64,000 bases of DNA, taken from positions 186,001-250,000 of the forward strand of contig CAUYUJ010007224.1 of the NCBI GenBank assembly GCA_963575745.1, read 5' to 3'. The first letter of the stretch is position 1. Every line of letters begins with the position of its first letter. Origin of the DNA: Prorocentrum cordatum. Lineage: Eukaryota > Sar > Dinophyceae > Prorocentrales > Prorocentraceae. The notes below the pieces were generated by a model. The model ran no database searches. It was not told the DNA's origin and saw only the letters and a list, made by a program, of their open reading frames with translations. This document shows positions 63,125 through 64,000 of the stretch, one piece after another. The position numbers were made by a program, and so were the translations under genes.

Positions 63125-63465
63125 ACTCCGCCGTGCCTCCCAAGAGCCCACGGAAGTGGCGACGTTTGCACAGTTTGCAGCCACCCAGGGAGCTGCGAGG
63201 TCTCAGATGGTCCGTTTGCACCCCGACTCCGCCGTGCTTCACAGGAGCCAGTGACAGTAGCACAAGTTGCACAGTTCGCAGTCACCCAGGGAGCTGCAGG
63301 GTCTCAGATGGTCCGTTGGCACCCCGATTCCGCCATGCCTCCCAGGAACCCTCGAAAATGGCGGCAGTTGCACACTTCGCAGCCCGCCAGGAGAGGTCTC
63401 AACTGGTCCGTCTGCTCCCCGACTCCGCCGTGCCTCCCCGGAGGCCCACGGGAGTGGCGACAGCG
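63125..63465 (+). repeat. 101-bp tandem repeat
   Basis: ACTCCGCCGTGC-type starts at 63125, 63226, 63327 and 63422 give periods of 101, 101 and 95. Shared blocks: GCACAGTTTGCAG, CACCCAGGGAGCTGC, TCTCAGATGGTCCGTTTGCA. The frame 63050-63727 rides on the array and is not a gene. Confidence 0.88.
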
Positions 63466-63769
63466 GGAGCACCGCAGGAGGAGGCAGGAAAAGGGGGCAG
63501 GGGGAGCAGGGGAGGTGAAAGAGAAGGTGTGCGACCGCAGTGCTCTATTCCAAGCGAGAACCCAGCACAGGAGCACTGCGAATAACAGCATCGAGAAAAA
63601 TCTTGACCAGCGCCTTAGATCCCATCTTCCTACGCCAAGTTTCAAGCCTCATCGATTTGTGAGGGTCCCAGGGCCCGAAACCCTGGACAAACGTACGTTG
63701 CGAAAGCGTTGCAATGCCAGGACCTGAGGGTTTCGGTGCCTGTTTCAGGCGGGGCTATGACGAGGATAC

Positions 63770-63822
63770 ATCCGTTCCAGAGCGTTCCGGAACGCTCTCG
63801 GAGCGTTCCAGAACGCTCTGAG
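63770..63822. repeat. GAGCGTTCCGGAACGCTC palindromes
   Basis: A perfect 18-bp palindrome GAGCGTTCCGGAACGCTC followed by GAGCGTTCCAGAACGCTC. Directly abuts a half copy of repeat P. A similar word, GCGCTCCAGAGCGC, lies near 30660. Confidence 0.75.
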
Positions 63823-63925
63823 AAGGGCGGAGCGCGCCAGGGGCGGCGCCTGAGGCGCCGCCGCCAGGGGACCCAAGCGCCGATCCGAGGAATCCGCGCG
63901 GACTTCCGAGTTGTTGTGCGTTTAC
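63823..63925. repeat. GC-rich palindromic repeat P, right half
   Basis: GGAGCGCGCCAGGGGCGGCG, CCTGAGGCGCCGCC, GCCGATCCGAGGAATCCGCG and CGGACTTCCGAGTTGTTG. The end matches the ACAACTCGG variant seen at 55.9 kb; the left arm is missing. Confidence 0.65.
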
Positions 63926-64000
63926 ATGTCATAGTTCGCATGCCTATTGCACTTCCTCCCCCTTCTCCTCCTCACTATCTCGTACTGGCGTGTGGGTCTC

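Overview
The window looks like nuclear DNA of a dinoflagellate. The evidence is a near-perfect relict of the dinoflagellate spliced leader (2558-2579), an exon junction that reads best as a GA-AG intron, AG|G acceptors, high GC, very low gene density, and a mass of triplet repeats, tandem repeats and GC-rich palindromes. Nothing supports a bacterial, organellar or viral origin. The species cannot be fixed from sequence alone. Almost all long open frames are artefacts of simple repeats: (GAG)n/(CTC)n, (TCG)n, (CTCAGC)n, (CAA)n, (GT)n and a 9-bp unit all stay open in several frames.

Layout. 1-2560: GC-rich non-coding DNA and triplet tracts. 2558-4060: spliced-leader relict followed by a broken retroelement ORF1-like frame. 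4061-8417: TCG and GAG/CTC tracts and GC-rich palindromic repeats. 8418-11289: a 146-bp hAT-like MITE, a second MITE-like element and more palindromes. 11290-14645: the one confidently identified host gene, a carnosine N-methyltransferase (N2227/CARNMT1 family), as its last four exons, with repeats and a second copy of the hAT-like MITE in its introns. 15-20 kb: a dispersed repeat ('Q') in several copies, some carrying a greatly expanded GTC tract. 20.1-32.5 kb: satellites (CTCAGC, 73-bp, 9-bp, 99-bp, CAA), a third hAT-like MITE, and one arm of a 0.9-kb inverted duplication whose other arm is at 39.6-40.6 kb. 32.57-36.95 kb: a compact block of unrecognised plus-strand open frames with two Cys clusters, poor in simple repeats. 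37-57 kb: repeat-rich DNA with scattered short exon-like islands, none identified. 57.35-62.0 kb: a nearly intact non-LTR retrotransposon (ORF1, then endonuclease plus reverse transcriptase) with one apparent frameshift and one in-frame stop, ending in a 39-bp tandem repeat. 62-64 kb: more palindromic and tandem repeats.

Functionally the window holds one metabolic gene in a sea of mobile DNA. The LINE could supply reverse transcriptase for retroposition, and the SL relict shows that trans-spliced RNA has been copied back into this genome. The 8-bp target duplications around the hAT-like MITEs imply an active cut-and-paste transposase elsewhere. The 32.6-37 kb block is the best candidate for something not yet described.
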